The notes: a model not told the origin generated them from the sequence alone. A stretch of 64,000 nt of DNA from an uncultured Verrucomicrobiota bacterium (GCA_903869675.1 CAIQAB010000019.1:1-64000), one strand, 5' to 3'. Shown: positions 8,301 through 16,833, numbered from the stretch's first letter. A program made the numbers and translations.

Positions 8301-10563
8301 GCCGACCATCGCCTGGTCGGGCGTCGCCTACCCGCTCGTCTCGGCCTACGCGTTTCGCGATGGCCGGCGGCTGGGCGTCTTCCTGCTCTCGCGCAAACTT
8401 GGCGGCGTGCACGACGGCGCCGATTGGGGCGACGGCTCCACGCCGGTCACGCTCGCCTTGCCCGCCAATCCGACCGGCCCGGCCACACTCTACCGCCTGG
8501 CGGGCGATCCGCGCGCTTCGAACCGGGACGCACTCAACGTCGCCATCCAGCAATCCGGCGCCACCCTCGCGCGCGAGACCACGCTCAGCCTCCCGGAGGG
8601 CTCCATTTATCTTTATGTGGTGGATACAGACCTGCCCGACCGCGACGACCCGCCGCCAGCGCCCGCTTCGCCCGCGCTTACTCCCTTCGCCGCCGGCACC
8701 ACTTTGCACTGGCCCGCGGTCGCGGGCGCCAGCGGCTACACCGTCTATCGCAGCCCGCGACCGGAGTTTGACCGCGCCGAAGTCACCGATGTTTTCAGCC
8801 CGACGACCAACACGTTCACCGACGACGCCGCCGTCGGAGGCACGGCGTATTACTACCGCGTCTCGGCCCGCAACGGCTGGGGCGAGGGCGTGTGGTCCTT
8901 GGTCGCCGCCGGCGGCCTGAATCCCGCCACGCCGGTGCTGCCCGCGCCAAGGCTCCACAGCCTCGGCGAAACCAACGCCTCGCTCGTCGCCTCCTGGGAT
9001 GCGGTCGCCGGAGCGGAGGGCTATCGCGTGGGCCTCGGGGCTTCGGCCGATGGACCCTTTGTCTGGACCGATGCCGGCATCGCGCTGGACTGGACTTTGT
9101 CGGGGCTGCCCAACGGCACTGCCGCCTACGTGACCGTGCATGCCTACGGCCGCGATGGACGCGGACCCGACGCCCCCATCCGGCCCGGCACGCCGCTCGC
9201 GCCAGGCCAGAACGCCGTGCTCGCCGCCTGGGAGGCCGGCACGCTGATCTACAGCGGCCATCTCGAGAATCCGCCGCAGGTGCTGCCCGTCGCGCGCCAC
9301 TTGCTCGCGGTCGCCGCCGGCGACGTCACGCGCGGCCCGGGCCTGATGGTCGAGATGAACAACTACGGGTTCAATCCCGGCACCGGCGCCAATGGAGGCT
9401 GCCACTATGACGGGAAATTCCCTTTCCAGCCGGTGAACGACGGAGGCAATTTCGGGGCCACCGGCGGAGGCTCGCCGGCGGACGCCATCGCCCGTCAGCT
9501 TTACCTTGGCTGGTCCATCGCGCCGGCCGAGGGGCAGGCGGTTTCGGTCAGCGGGCTCGAGACGGGCTTTCAATATTCTTTCGGCGGCTATCCGCTCAGG
9601 GTCCTGCTGCGCTACCGCGTGGGCCCGGGCGCTTGGCGCGAGGTTGCGGCCTCCGGCTACGCGGTGACGCCGGGCTACTGGTTGTTCAACGACTTGTCCC
9701 TCGCGCTCTCGGGCGAAACCGCGCTGCAAAACGTCCGGCAACCGGTCGAGCTGCGTCTCTACGTTTACGGGACGGGCGACGATGCGCGCTGGCACCCCGC
9801 CGAGTTGGTCCGCATCTCGGGGGAGGATCTGATTCTGCGCGGCACCTACCAAACCGTGGCCGCCCCCGGCCGCGTGGACGGATTGCGCACGGTCGCCAGC
9901 CGCCACCGGCTGGCCGTTTCGTGGACGCCGGTGCCGGGCGCGGATAGCTATACCCTGCGTTGGGGCCCCTCGCCCGGCGGCCCTTACCGGGCAAGCCAGG
10001 CCGGTCTCGTCCAGGCCCTCGCCGTGCTCGACGCGCTCCCTGACGGCGCGCCGTGTTACTTCACTGTCGAGGCCAGCAACGTCTTTGGCGCGGGCCCGGC
10101 CTCGATCGAGTCCGTCGCGACTCCGCTCGGCGCACGGGAAGCGTGGCGCAGCCTCGCCTTTTCCCCCGGGGCGATCGGCGACGGTCTGGCCGCCGATGCG
10201 GCCGATCCGGACGGCGATGGCTTGGCCAACCTGCTCGAATACGCGTTTGGTTCCGACCCGCTGCGAGCAGACGAGGCGGCACCGGTCTCGGCCGCGCGGG
10301 CGGGCGCGCCGCCTCGCCTGGCGATTACTTTTCCGCTCCCCGCCGACCGCCCGGACATCACCCTCACCGTGGAAAGTTCGGACGACCTCTCCACGTGGAT
10401 CCCCATCGCCCGCAGCACGGCGGGCGGGCCTGTATTGCCTTTGATCAACGGAGTCGCCGTGGAGGCGGGGCTGGCCGCGTCACCCACTGTAACCGTGACC
10501 GACGACTTGGCCCGGGCCTTGGACCCGCGGCGTTTTCTGCGAATCCGCGTGGCAGCGCCTTGA
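5365..10563 (+). CDS. Giant exported glycoside-hydrolase-like protein with Fn3 domains
   Basis: A 1732-residue exported protein. The ATG at 5365 was chosen because MSAILRRVALAAFFLRAFAS is followed by an Ala-rich cleavage region, a Sec signal; the open frame continues upstream but is not protein-like. After an N-terminal beta region come a putative-Ig segment (about 245-325), an Fn3-like unit (about 340-370), and a carbohydrate-binding-like beta sandwich (about 430-590). Then comes an apparent TIM-barrel part with YLEFANETWHN (Glu740) and LLGYEGG (Glu882). An N-E pair and a second Glu about 140 residues later are the usual acid/base and nucleophile of clan GH-A hydrolases. Two or three Fn3-like repeats follow. 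The last 130 residues carry D-P-D-G-D-G-L-A-N-L-L-E-Y-A-F-G and end in RIRVAAP. The substrate is unknown; polysaccharide cleavage outside the cell is inferred. Confidence 0.7.
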   Translation: MSAILRRVALAAFFLRAFASLVAAADAPARVEVGLSQTASANPPIGCNEFGDPGGTAFSAGNLIPDSGFEPMSIRLRWRVRAAGMENGHPWVEVDGGGLTNWDLTTTGFLNGAEVRLYRLVDALGQPLPQDNGYLDLSRAAAYSLAGTATVPEAGEPGLPLGGWVNSVYTIPSSVWGTRANLDFTDARWVENGRTYYYIVTAIGDRASDTGGDNESDPSLAPELTATPSNGLAGPPRIYVRSSGDGFNEIGNIAAGGWMSFSPGVCGATGPVTWQLLDVNDQPATPPAGLGFNPGTGELSGSVAVTPPPTRLRFRATAANGAATRDFILNNPAWTPTGGSGRPALPLNVTATAGDGCVHLAWDPSPTPGVVGYRVYRAEVPRSAQRQRVYLNAGAPQPVKDDYVHFAKRIRAADPAWAHPRVRTGTVGETWRADGASGITFARVTHPGAVPAELRFPGETCLRVSSPQSGGREIGGPAIFYPASGGGESLWYSQLEPGRTYRYEAWMRQSGLGNGGQVRLGLGSFYSVIGQTFAVTDEWRLVGFSFVAPDRPTAPAAHSCPTIQFTGPGTLWLDNIRLFRADTEAEAGALFTPPSRLVFDELMASQPAGGEKGILRSMGVLLNQASMASALSFHRDAGLVMNWYQSAEAASNMTAPLFLQYALRTGATPGARMKPWLNISSHMREDEWLMLVEYLGAPLDPADPADVAAKPWAYLRYRQRGVATPWTDEFPRIYLEFANETWHNGVVSDQWFGWGRSGWVHDGAKEFGLAARYLTTCVQARSPYWSALNADGKLRFVMGSNYEDYGEKAAAGAPLAHAIGHTTYVGPKWEVGETPLAAYDDHGFQATLLGHVADTQNLFAHYRRQRERLAAAGHTMDLLGYEGGPSGYALPGQDGAAQHENSERYGKSLAMGVAALDAWLSAYAHGFSDQAYLGFGIGDYWTSHTSIAAGYRPHAGWLAMTLRNRYATGRMIRSEVAGAPTIAWSGVAYPLVSAYAFRDGRRLGVFLLSRKLGGVHDGADWGDGSTPVTLALPANPTGPATLYRLAGDPRASNRDALNVAIQQSGATLARETTLSLPEGSIYLYVVDTDLPDRDDPPPAPASPALTPFAAGTTLHWPAVAGASGYTVYRSPRPEFDRAEVTDVFSPTTNTFTDDAAVGGTAYYYRVSARNGWGEGVWSLVAAGGLNPATPVLPAPRLHSLGETNASLVASWDAVAGAEGYRVGLGASADGPFVWTDAGIALDWTLSGLPNGTAAYVTVHAYGRDGRGPDAPIRPGTPLAPGQNAVLAAWEAGTLIYSGHLENPPQVLPVARHLLAVAAGDVTRGPGLMVEMNNYGFNPGTGANGGCHYDGKFPFQPVNDGGNFGATGGGSPADAIARQLYLGWSIAPAEGQAVSVSGLETGFQYSFGGYPLRVLLRYRVGPGAWREVAASGYAVTPGYWLFNDLSLALSGETALQNVRQPVELRLYVYGTGDDARWHPAELVRISGEDLILRGTYQTVAAPGRVDGLRTVASRHRLAVSWTPVPGADSYTLRWGPSPGGPYRASQAGLVQALAVLDALPDGAPCYFTVEASNVFGAGPASIESVATPLGAREAWRSLAFSPGAIGDGLAADAADPDGDGLANLLEYAFGSDPLRADEAAPVSAARAGAPPRLAITFPLPADRPDITLTVESSDDLSTWIPIARSTAGGPVLPLINGVAVEAGLAASPTVTVTDDLARALDPRRFLRIRVAAP

Positions 10564-10895
10564 TGTTATTTTCCTGTCTTCATTCCAGCTGCCCCTACCG
10601 AAGTAATTCGTGGCGCCAGTTCTGCATCAGCGGCCGCCCATCGATTCTTCCAGCGCCAAAACCGTGCGCCCGGCTTGTCCGAAATTTGAACGACAAATCC
10701 ACCCACCTTCCCGCGCGGCGCGCGTAGTGCCGCTACACGGCGACGGCCCCTCTGCCTTCGGCAAATGGCGGAGAGGGAGGGATTGATTCGCTTGCGCTCA
10801 GGGTCTTACCCCGGCGCTGCTGCGCCGTCCCTATCCCTGCCTCAAATACCAACGCATTTAGTTCGACTACGTCGAAGCGCCATTTGCGAAGCAAA
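10564..10895. other. Non-coding spacer with att-like repeat and hairpins
   Basis: No convincing gene is seen between the giant gene and tRNA-Ser. The stretch holds the first copy of a 24-bp repeat derived from the tRNA-Ser 3' end (10761-10784). Next to the tRNA is a perfect hairpin (GCCATTTGC, GAA, GCAAATGGC at 10879-10899) whose right arm includes the encoded CCA end. A smaller hairpin, GCCTTCGGC, lies at 10754-10762. Confidence 0.6.
10761..10784 (+). repeat. Direct repeat copy 1, matches tRNA-Ser 3' end
   Basis: These 24 bases (GCAAATGGCGGAGAGGG and on to GGATT) are identical to 10891-10914. The last 19 bases of the unit equal the CCA end, acceptor strand and part of the T arm of tRNA-Ser. 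The two copies are 130 bp apart. Confidence 0.85.
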
Positions 10896-10914
10896 TGGCG
10901 GAGAGGGAGGGATT
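10891..10914 (+). repeat. Direct repeat copy 2, inside tRNA-Ser 3' end
   Basis: The second copy of the 24-bp repeat spans the 3' terminus of tRNA-Ser plus 5 downstream bases. Tyrosine integrases frequently use tRNA 3' ends as attachment sites, so the pair is att-like in structure. Confidence 0.85.
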
Positions 10915-10983
10915 CGAACCCCCGTTACCTTTCGGTAAACCGCATTTCGAGTGCGGCGCGATCGACCACTCTGCCACCTCTCC
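10896..10983 (-). tRNA. tRNA-Ser(CGA)
   Basis: The minus strand folds as an 88-nt class II tRNA. Acceptor GGAGAGG pairs with CCTCTCC, followed by discriminator G and an encoded CCA. The anticodon loop is CTCGAAA (anticodon CGA) on a CCGCA/TGCGG stem. A long variable arm (TTTACCGAAAGGTAA) and a GGTTCGAATCC T arm are present. The long variable arm confirms serine. Confidence 0.97.
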
Positions 10984-11073
10984 GGCTACAAAGGAGCGGA
11001 CGCTAGGTGCCGCCGCAGGAAACGGAAGCCGAAAGTGCAAACCCCCCCAATCGGGACGGGGCCCCGCCCAAAC

Positions 11074-11457
11074 TCACCCCAGCAAGGGACGCGCCCGGCG
11101 GCAGAGTTGCAGCGCCAAGCCCCAGGGATCGCGCAGCATGTAGAGCTGGGAGCCATCCGGCGGCAGCACCGCCTCGACAAAGGTGGCGCCCACCGCCAAC
11201 AGGCGATCGCGGTCGGCATCGGGGTCGGCACTTTCAAAGGCGAGGTGCAGGACCAGGTGGTGCATCTCCGCGTAGACCGGCACCGGCGCGGCGGGGTTGC
11301 GATAAAGCTCGATAACGCCACCGCGCGCGTCGGCGAGGAAGTGGGTCTGGTTCGACTCCGGCAGATGGCGCACCAGCTTCAGACCGAGATGGGTCTGATA
11401 CCAGGCAGCGACGGCCACGGGGTCGGCAACGTTGAGGGCAAAGTGTTCCAGTAGCAT
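11074..11457 (-). CDS. VOC family (glyoxalase-like) protein
   Basis: A 127-residue single-domain protein with the vicinal-oxygen-chelate fold pattern. The first beta-alpha-beta unit reads LLEHFALNVADP, then W-Y-Q-T-H-L-G-L-K. The second repeat includes M-H-H-L-V-L-H-L-A-F and ends L-R-D-P-W-G-L-A-L-Q-L. His5, His87 and Glu51 (in V-I-E-L-Y) are at positions typical of metal ligands in this superfamily. Members include glyoxalases, dioxygenases and resistance proteins, and the substrate cannot be told. It is the last gene of a minus-strand run, 42 bases after the phosphoesterase gene. Confidence 0.8.
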   Translation of the reverse strand: MLLEHFALNVADPVAVAAWYQTHLGLKLVRHLPESNQTHFLADARGGVIELYRNPAAPVPVYAEMHHLVLHLAFESADPDADRDRLLAVGATFVEAVLPPDGSQLYMLRDPWGLALQLCRRARPLLG

Positions 11458-11499
11458 GACCCCAGCGCGCCAGAACGGAGCCTGCCCGACGAGCCTAGT

Positions 11500-12327
11500 T
11501 TAGCCGGCGTGGAAAAAATGCTGCAAAGCCTCTTCAAGCGTCCACTGCACGCCGCGCGCCCGGGCGGCGCCGTAATAACGCAGGAACGGCACCACTTGGT
11601 GCGTGCCGGTCTCCATCTCCCGGTAAAACAAGCGCCCCAAGGGGCCCGCGTGGTCGAGGTAGCCGCTATCGCGAAACCGGCGCAGCGTCCGGCCGAGGTC
11701 GTAGCGCACCGCGCGGTGGCGGATCTGCCAGTCGCCGGCCCGCCGCTCGAGCACGAGAAACTGCGCGGCCGGATTCCCGTCCTGGGGCAGACCCACGCTG
11801 CCGGTGGTGACGATGCGCCGGCCCGCCCACTCGCGGGTCGAGCAGACGTGGTTGTGACCGCGCACGATGAGCTTCACCGCGGGATCGAGACCGGGAAACA
11901 TCGGGTCGATCTGCGCATCCGGCGTGTAGGGGAAAATGGAGTCGTTGTCGCCGCGCAGCGAGGCGTGGACCACCAACAGATCCGGCCAGGCGGGATCGGC
12001 CCAGGTCGGCGGCAGGGCGGCCAGCTCGGCCAGCTCGGCCGCACTCAGCTCGGCCCGCGCCACCCGCAGCGGCGCAAACTGGGGGGAACTCCAGGCGGGG
12101 TCGGCGCGCGGCGTGCCGTAGTCGAAAAGATAACGCTCGTGGTTGCCGCGGATCACCGGGCAACCGAGCGCGCGCACCCGCCGCCAGCAGGCGCCGGAAT
12201 CGGGCCCGCCATCCACCACGTCCCCCGCCACGATGGTGAGGTCGGGGGCGAGCGCGGCGATCTCGTCCAACGCGGCCTCGAGCGCGGCGAGGTTGCCGTG
12301 GATATCGGCGAGCAGGGCGATGCGCAT
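11500..12327 (-). CDS. Metallophosphoesterase (calcineurin-like)
   Basis: A 275-residue protein; the ATG at 12327 gives MRIALLADIHGN directly at the first strand, as usual for the family, so the 12 extra upstream codons were rejected. The metal-binding blocks are complete: D-I-H-G-N near residue 8, AGDVVDGG near 35, RGNHERY near 65 and the C-terminal RGHNHV. This is the layout of the small YfcE/diadenosine-tetraphosphatase-like phosphoesterases that act on phosphodiesters or nucleotides with two metal ions in the cytoplasm. The actual substrate is not predictable. It lies 57 bases downstream of the AsmA-like gene and 42 bases upstream of the VOC gene, so co-transcription is plausible. Confidence 0.85.
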   Translation of the reverse strand: MRIALLADIHGNLAALEAALDEIAALAPDLTIVAGDVVDGGPDSGACWRRVRALGCPVIRGNHERYLFDYGTPRADPAWSSPQFAPLRVARAELSAAELAELAALPPTWADPAWPDLLVVHASLRGDNDSIFPYTPDAQIDPMFPGLDPAVKLIVRGHNHVCSTREWAGRRIVTTGSVGLPQDGNPAAQFLVLERRAGDWQIRHRAVRYDLGRTLRRFRDSGYLDHAGPLGRLFYREMETGTHQVVPFLRYYGAARARGVQWTLEEALQHFFHAG

Positions 12328-12384
12328 GCCGGCAGCAAACACGGCCCCGCCCCGAAACGCCAAGCGTCAAAACCAGCCCCGCGC

Positions 12385-15315
12385 TCAGAGTCCGAAGGCG
12401 CGATTGAGCAGACGGGTGAGCTGGCTGGTGCCGACGGCCTTGAGCGTGCCGTCGAGCACGAGGGGCTCGACCAGCGGCAGAAACCCGTTCGCGCCGGGGG
12501 CTGCGGAGGCGTCGAGCAGACCGAGCGTGGCGAGGTTGCGCGCGGTCTCGCCGCCGGCCCGGAAGTCGAGCCGCAGGCTCAGCGGCTGGTTCATCAAGGA
12601 CTGTCCCGGGGCGTTGCCGAGGGAGCCGGAACCTTTCAGCCGTAACTCGGTGGCGGAAAGGCCGAGGGTATCGACGGCGATGGCGCCATCCGCGCCTCGG
12701 CGGGCGTGGAGCGTGAACTCATCGTAGGCGAGGCTGGAGAGGGTGCGGGCGAAGGCGTTGGCGGCCGCCACCTGCTGGGCACGCCGCCCGAGGGCATTAT
12801 CCCCGGCCACCGCGCCGAGGAGGCCGGCGATGGCACCGAGCTCTTTCGAGCCGGCGATTTTGGCATAGCGGTTGGTCTCGAGATTGAGCGCGCGGATCAC
12901 GCCCTGGCGGCCGGTGATCTTCACCTCGGCCGCCGCGCCGGCCGCCGCCGCGCCAGGATCGGCGCCGGCGCCTTCCAGAGTGGCGTTCAGCCCGAAGGTG
13001 CCCTCGACCGGCACGCCGGCGGCGGGATTGAGCGCCTTGAGGAGCGGACCGGTGGCGAGGCCTACGGCGCCGACCTCGGCGCCGAGTTGGTAGGATCGGC
13101 TGGCCTCGAGCCAACGCAGCAAGCCGTCGAACTGGAGCCGGCCACCGGTGCCGAGCACGGTCTTGAGTTTTTCCAAGGTGGCCTGATCACGGCTCAAACC
13201 GAGGCGACCGGTGGTGTTGGTGACTTCGAGACCGGGCGCGTAAACGATGCGGGCGAGGGATAACTCCAGCCAGCCCTGCGTCCCGGCCCAGAGCGGCCCA
13301 GCCGGGGAAGGCGCGGGGGCGGAGGCAGCCGGGGACGCCTTCGCCGGGGCGGCGGCCGGCGCGGGGGCGAGCACGGCGAAGGCCTGGAGATCGGGAACGT
13401 GCAGGTTTTGGCTGCTCAGCCTGGCGGCGATTTGCAGGTCGGAATTGGCGGCCGAGGGCGGGGTGGCGGTGACCGCCAGTTCGAGATCGGAGACGCGCGC
13501 AGGGGTGGCTTGGCGAACGGTGAGGGGGAGTTTCGCGGTGACGATCCCGGCGGCGTCCCGGTTGGCCTCGGCCAGCAGCGTGACCTCGGGCAGATCGGCG
13601 GCGGGCGCGGCTCCGGGCGCAACGAGGGCACGCAGGCCGGTGAGGCGGAGATCGGCGGAGACTTTCTGGGTATCGCCCGAGGCGATATCGAGCACGAGGA
13701 GGGCCTTGCCGGCGGCGAGGCGGGCGAGGCCTCGGAGCGCAGGCTGATCGAGCAGGGCGCCGAGCAAGGCGCGGAGCTCCACCCGGGCGGTGGTGGGCGC
13801 GCCGGGTTTTTGGGCGGCGGTAATATCCAGGGTGAGGATATCCTGATCACCGGCCAGGAAGCGCAGGCCGGGCAGCGCGGCATCGAGGCCGGCGGGGCTG
13901 GCGGTGACGCGCAGACCCTCCACGCGGATGGCGTCGAAGGCCACCAGCGGCGCGTCGGGCGGGCCGTAGCGCACGCCGGGCAAGACGAGCGGATCGATGG
14001 TCGTAAGCGCCACGCCTTCGCCGACCGGGCGCAGGCTCCACGCCCCGGAGACGGCACCACGAACGGAAAGCTGGGGGGCAAAGAGACCGAGCCACGGAGC
14101 GGGCAGGCCGTGCAGGCGGATCTCGACAAGTTCGTCCGCCGGACGCACGGGGGTGAGCTTGCGGCTGGCGGGGGCGAAGGCGAAAGCCTGGCGGGCGGCG
14201 ACGCTCAAAACCGGCTCAGTCCCGGACGCCACATCGAGCTGGAACGTGCGCACCCGGGTCTCCTGCGCGCCGGCATCGAGGTCGAAGCGGGTATCGAGCT
14301 GCATCGCGCCGAGCGCGGGCAGACCGAGCTTGTCGAGGGAATCGACGACGAGCTGGAGGGCGCCGGCGAGCCGGACGCGCTGGGCGTCGCTCACGCCGAG
14401 GTCGCCTTCACCGGAGAGGCGGATGGCAGGCAGCGCCGGCTGAGGCGAGAAGGGAGCGAGGTCGGCGTCCGTGACGGCGATCTTCCAACGGCCGGGAAGC
14501 TCGGTCGCACCGGGAGCCCAGCGGGTCTCGAGCTCGAAGAGGTTTTTCTCCGCGGTGGAGAGGCGCGCCCCCCAAGTCTCGCCGGCGCCGTCGCGGGCGA
14601 GGGCCACCTCCGTCCGAAGGCTCGCCGGATGGCGAAGCGGGCCGCCGGAGAGCAGGGCATCGATGCGGGCCGCGAGGGCGGAGAGTTGACCGGCGGCGTC
14701 GAGGGTGGGTTGCAGGAGGACGGTGGCGGCAAGCTCGCGGGAAGCATCGGGCTGGAACTTGATTTTCAGTGCAAAAGCGCCCTGCCGCCCGGCGGCGATC
14801 TCGCCGCCGGTGAGAGAAAAATCGACGGCGAGGGGCGTGGGGCCACCGACGCGCACCACCCCGGCGAGGTCCACGCCGTTGACGGCAAGATCACGAGGCA
14901 AAGAGAGGGCGGAAAGCAGGCCGGCGAAGGGTTTGGGCGGAAGGGTTGCATCGGGGGCGGCGGGCTGCTCGCGGGCGTAAGCGGCGGCGGCGGCGGGGTC
15001 GTATTCGACCACGAGGTCGTGCGCGACGAGGCGGCGCACGTCGATGTGGCCGCGGGCGAGATCCAGCAGGGGGATATCGGCATCGAACGCGGGGGCGTGC
15101 ACCTTTAGGCCGGCCTGCTCGAAGTGCAGGCCGCGCAGCGAGGCGCCACCGAGGCCTACGGAGACCTTCTCCACTTCACCCTGACCGGAGAGGGCGCGGC
15201 GGGCGGCGGTGGTTTGCACGGCCGGAGTCAGCAAGGCGGCGACGAGCAGGCCGAGAAGCACGATCGGGAGGACGATCAGGGCGATGAGTTGTTTCCGGCG
15301 GCGGGTCATGGGCAT
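12385..15315 (-). CDS. AsmA-like envelope protein
   Basis: A 976-residue protein with one N-terminal membrane anchor (about residues 9-31, IALIVLPIVLLGLLVAALLT) after a basic start, followed by a very long periplasmic region of repeating short beta strands (L-x-L-x-G-x-L patterns, G-L-R-F-L, L-R-F-D-G-L-L). The C-terminal 250 residues show the AsmA C-terminal pattern, including L-E-G-x-G-x-D-P, G-V-I-R-A-L-N-L-E, a helix around A-A-A-N-A-F, and K-G-S-G-S-L-G. Related proteins form long grooves thought to move phospholipids between membranes or to assist outer membrane assembly. It stands 115 bases after the TolC-type gene of the pump operon and may be its own unit. Assignment is by fold pattern; the exact role is unknown. 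Confidence 0.75.
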   Translation of the reverse strand: MPMTRRRKQLIALIVLPIVLLGLLVAALLTPAVQTTAARRALSGQGEVEKVSVGLGGASLRGLHFEQAGLKVHAPAFDADIPLLDLARGHIDVRRLVAHDLVVEYDPAAAAAYAREQPAAPDATLPPKPFAGLLSALSLPRDLAVNGVDLAGVVRVGGPTPLAVDFSLTGGEIAAGRQGAFALKIKFQPDASRELAATVLLQPTLDAAGQLSALAARIDALLSGGPLRHPASLRTEVALARDGAGETWGARLSTAEKNLFELETRWAPGATELPGRWKIAVTDADLAPFSPQPALPAIRLSGEGDLGVSDAQRVRLAGALQLVVDSLDKLGLPALGAMQLDTRFDLDAGAQETRVRTFQLDVASGTEPVLSVAARQAFAFAPASRKLTPVRPADELVEIRLHGLPAPWLGLFAPQLSVRGAVSGAWSLRPVGEGVALTTIDPLVLPGVRYGPPDAPLVAFDAIRVEGLRVTASPAGLDAALPGLRFLAGDQDILTLDITAAQKPGAPTTARVELRALLGALLDQPALRGLARLAAGKALLVLDIASGDTQKVSADLRLTGLRALVAPGAAPAADLPEVTLLAEANRDAAGIVTAKLPLTVRQATPARVSDLELAVTATPPSAANSDLQIAARLSSQNLHVPDLQAFAVLAPAPAAAPAKASPAASAPAPSPAGPLWAGTQGWLELSLARIVYAPGLEVTNTTGRLGLSRDQATLEKLKTVLGTGGRLQFDGLLRWLEASRSYQLGAEVGAVGLATGPLLKALNPAAGVPVEGTFGLNATLEGAGADPGAAAAGAAAEVKITGRQGVIRALNLETNRYAKIAGSKELGAIAGLLGAVAGDNALGRRAQQVAAANAFARTLSSLAYDEFTLHARRGADGAIAVDTLGLSATELRLKGSGSLGNAPGQSLMNQPLSLRLDFRAGGETARNLATLGLLDASAAPGANGFLPLVEPLVLDGTLKAVGTSQLTRLLNRAFGL

Positions 15316-15430
15316 GGCGAAAGGGAGTGAATAGGCGAAAGGGCCACAGAAAGGCGGGAAGGCGGCAAAAGAAAAGACCCCGGCGGCGGGCGCGGGGTCC
15401 GGGGAAACCGAGGGAAAAACCGCCGCGCGC

Positions 15431-16813
15431 TCAGTGCGCGGAGGCGACGATCGGATCGGACTCGCCGACGGCCTTGCGCACGGTGGCGAGCGCGATGGTG
15501 TGGCGATAGTTGGCCTGCAGGCGGTTCAGGCTGGCCTCGGTGAGGGCCTGGCGGGCCTGCAGCACGTCGAGCTGGGTGGCGGCACCGTTGCGGTAGCGCA
15601 CATCGGCGAGACGGAGGGCCTCCTCGGCCTGCCCGACGACCTTGGCGGCGGCCTCGGCGAGCTCGGCCGCCTCCTGCAGGGAGGAAAGCGCGCGGCGCAC
15701 CTCCACCTCGACCGCGAGGGTTTGCTCGGCCACGCTCAGGCGGGCCTGGTTCAACTGGGCGCGGGCCTGGGCGACCTTGCCGCGGGTGCGGGCGCCATCA
15801 AAGAGGGCCCAGCTCGCCTCGACCCCGGCGGTCCAGCCGTCAAGCGAGTCATTGAGTGAATTGGAACTGCTCCGCTTCACCCCTTCGTAGCCCCCGGTGA
15901 GGTAAACCTGGGGGAGGTAATCGGACTTAGACACGGTCACGCCCGACTCGCGGGCGCGCCGGATCTGCTCGAGGCGCAGGAGCTCGGGGCGGCGGGCCCT
16001 GGCGGCGGAGAGGGAAGCCGCCAACTCATAGGCCACCGGATGATACTCCAGCGTGCCGGTGAAGTCGGGCACCTTTTGCAGGTCGGCACCGAAGCCGCCC
16101 TGGTAGCCGAGGGCGGCGCGGAGTTCGTCGATGGCTACGCGCAGGCCGTTGCGTGCGCTGATCAGTGCGGGCTGGGCGTTGGCCAAGGCGACCTCGGCGG
16201 TCAGGACCTCAAACTGCGATACCGAGCCGGCCTCGAACCGGTTCTTCGCCGTCTGGAGCTGCTCCTTCAGCAAGGCCACGCCCTGTTCCTGCACCTGGAT
16301 GCGTTCGCGATTCAGCAACACATCAGCGAAGCGGGTGCGCACGAGCAGGAGCACCTCGTTGACCACGGCTTCGATCTCGAACACGGCGGCGGAGCGGGTG
16401 GTCTTGGCGGCATCGAGCGCGGCGCTCACGCCGCCACCGCTGTAGACCAGTTGCCGCACGGTGATGGCGGCGCGCCAATTCTGGTAATTCAACCCGCCGG
16501 CGCGGGCCTCGGACAGGCTCTTGGCATCGCGCGAATAGCCGGCGGTGGCGGCGACATTGGGGATGGCCTGGGCGCGCACCTCGACGATCAACCCCTCCTG
16601 CTCGCGCAGGCGTTCACGGGCCTGGCGGATGGCGAAGTTGTTTTCCAAGGCGAAGCGCAGGGCTTGATCCACGGTGAGGAGATCGGGAACGGCGGGAACG
16701 ACCGGGGCGGGCGCGGGCGGCGGCTCGGGTTTGAGGGCCTCGACGAAGGGCAACACGTCGGCGGACGCGGAGGCAGCCAGGAGGCCGGCAGCGAAAAGGG
16801 CGGTGCGTTTCAT
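15431..16813 (-). CDS. TolC family outer membrane efflux protein
   Basis: A 460-residue outer-membrane channel subunit. A signal peptide (MKRTALFAAGLLAASASA) is followed by a proline-rich linker. Then come two homologous OEP halves, each with long amphipathic helices: first half A-L-R-F-A-L-E-N-N-F-A-I-R-Q-A-R-E, second half containing R-A-R-R-P-E-L-L-R-L-E. The usual beta-barrel signature region V-R-Q-L-V-Y-S-G-G is present near residue 120. It trimerises and docks on the adaptor and RND pump to form an export duct. It starts 20 bases after the pump gene and is the last member of the marR-adaptor-pump-channel operon. Confidence 0.92.
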   Translation of the reverse strand: MKRTALFAAGLLAASASADVLPFVEALKPEPPPAPAPVVPAVPDLLTVDQALRFALENNFAIRQARERLREQEGLIVEVRAQAIPNVAATAGYSRDAKSLSEARAGGLNYQNWRAAITVRQLVYSGGGVSAALDAAKTTRSAAVFEIEAVVNEVLLLVRTRFADVLLNRERIQVQEQGVALLKEQLQTAKNRFEAGSVSQFEVLTAEVALANAQPALISARNGLRVAIDELRAALGYQGGFGADLQKVPDFTGTLEYHPVAYELAASLSAARARRPELLRLEQIRRARESGVTVSKSDYLPQVYLTGGYEGVKRSSSNSLNDSLDGWTAGVEASWALFDGARTRGKVAQARAQLNQARLSVAEQTLAVEVEVRRALSSLQEAAELAEAAAKVVGQAEEALRLADVRYRNGAATQLDVLQARQALTEASLNRLQANYRHTIALATVRKAVGESDPIVASAH

Positions 16814-16833
16814 GGGCGGGGAGGTGGGGTGTT

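Noticed and set aside
6349-9906. Open frame of 1185 codons antisense to the giant gene
   Set aside because: It is a GC-driven shadow; residues are Arg/Gly/Ala-rich without domain structure, whereas the opposite strand has recognisable domains.
10879-10899. Hairpin next to tRNA-Ser considered as a terminator
   Set aside because: It overlaps the encoded CCA end and is not followed by a T run, so it is more likely part of the repeat structure.
13399-15108. Open frame of 569 codons antisense to the AsmA-like gene
   Set aside because: Gly/Arg/Glu-rich composition is typical of GC-rich antisense frames; the AsmA-like pattern is on the other strand.
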